From Thermaerobacter marianensis (GTDB taxonomy: Bacteria; Bacillota; Sulfobacillia; DYIH01; DYIG01), in NCBI GenBank assembly GCA_020723725.1, contig DYIG01000109.1:1-5915 (forward strand): a stretch of 5,915 bases of DNA, read 5' to 3'. A program made the translations under genes and the position numbers. This document shows, piece by piece, positions 5,490 to 5,915 of the stretch. The notes beneath the pieces are model-generated. The model made no database searches and had not been told where the DNA came from. It was given only the letters and a program-made list of their open reading frames with translations. Each line of letters begins with the position of its first letter. The stretch's first letter is position 1.

Positions 5490-5915
5490 AAAGGGTCGTG
5501 GTGGGCATAACCGGCGCCAGCGGCAGCATTTACGGGGTCAGGATTGTGAAGGCCCTCCTGGAAGGTCTATGCCGTGTCGATCTCATTATCACCAAAGCCG
5601 GAATGGCCGTTCTAAGGGAAGAAGTACCCGCATCTACTTATGAATGGCTCTTGGAACCACGGCAAAACCTTGCCCTGCACCCGAACGAGAACCTCTTTAG
5701 CGATATAGCAAGCGGCTCGGCAATGTTCCATGCCCTTGTTATAGCCCCCTGCAGCATGGACACGATTTCTGCCATAGCGACGGGCAGGTCTGAGAACCTG
5801 GTGGAACGTGTAGCTGACGTAGCCATCAAGGAACGCAGGCAGTTACTGGTGATACCACGAGAGACCCCTCTGAGCACTATTCATCTGCGTAATATGCTTA
5901 CAATTGCGGAAGCAG
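5486..5915 (+). CDS. UbiX-family flavin prenyltransferase, partial (C-terminus off the right edge)
   Basis: The first 143 residues are present of a family usually about 190-200 long. The N-terminal GITGASGSIYG (7-17) is the FMN-binding loop; APCSMDTISAIATG (about 88-101) and ERVADVAIKERRQ followed by PRETPLS are the strong UbiX signatures. The enzyme joins dimethylallyl phosphate to reduced FMN, making the prenylated flavin cofactor needed by UbiD-family decarboxylases. Next to a UbiA-type gene, it most likely serves quinone synthesis (MqnM in the futalosine route, or UbiX). Its ATG overlaps the prenyltransferase stop by four bases, so translation is probably coupled. A UbiD-like decarboxylase gene (MqnL type) would be expected beyond the right edge or elsewhere in the genome. 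Confidence 0.93.
   Translation, partial: MKRVVVGITGASGSIYGVRIVKALLEGLCRVDLIITKAGMAVLREEVPASTYEWLLEPRQNLALHPNENLFSDIASGSAMFHALVIAPCSMDTISAIATGRSENLVERVADVAIKERRQLLVIPRETPLSTIHLRNMLTIAEA

Noticed and set aside
1..5915. CRISPR arrays, tRNA or rRNA genes, insertion sequences, intrinsic terminators
   Set aside because: I saw no direct-repeat arrays, no cloverleaf or ribosomal RNA segments, no transposase frames with terminal repeats and no GC hairpin followed by a T-run; both operons continue past the window edges, so their terminators are not expected here.

Overview
The window looks like bacterial chromosome from an anaerobic or facultative, possibly thermophilic, menaquinone-using member of the Bacillota. 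That placement is an inference from gene content, strong purine-rich ribosome binding sites and a TTG start, not from a marker gene. It contains two divergent gene clusters separated by a 209-base, partly AT-rich intergenic region (3597-3805).

The left cluster (1-3596, minus strand) is a heme-copper oxidoreductase operon. In transcription order it encodes a 54-residue single-helix membrane protein, a CuA-bearing subunit II, a B-family-like catalytic subunit I, a 46-residue single-helix membrane protein, and a second subunit I-like membrane protein that runs off the left edge. All expected heme and CuB histidines are present in subunit I. However, the residue four after the first CuB histidine, normally the redox-active Tyr of O2-reducing enzymes, is Gln (Q236), and the helix VII position used by cbb3 oxidases is not Tyr either. 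This points to a CuA-type nitric oxide reductase or another divergent enzyme rather than an ordinary cytochrome c oxidase. The second subunit I-like protein keeps the heme-ligand histidines but has lost the paired CuB histidines. The two small genes and this edge-truncated gene are easy to miss in automated annotation.

The intergenic region holds a perfect TATAAT for the oxidoreductase operon, no convincing -35 box, and a Crp/Fnr-like palindrome (TGTGA-N6-TTACA) centred about 43 bases upstream of the predicted start site. That arrangement suits an activator-dependent, class II-type promoter. On the plus strand there is a plausible sigma-A-type promoter and a bulged inverted repeat in the predicted leader.

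The right cluster (3806-5915, plus strand) encodes a Cof-type HAD phosphatase with an Asp-to-Asn change in motif IV, a UbiA-family prenyltransferase and a UbiX-family flavin prenyltransferase cut by the right edge. The last two probably serve late menaquinone synthesis (MqnP/MqnM type in the futalosine route, or UbiA/UbiX type). The genes are packed tightly (1-base gap, then a 4-base ATGA overlap). Quinone synthesis and the terminal oxidoreductase are thus neighbours and may share a respiratory role, although they are transcribed apart.
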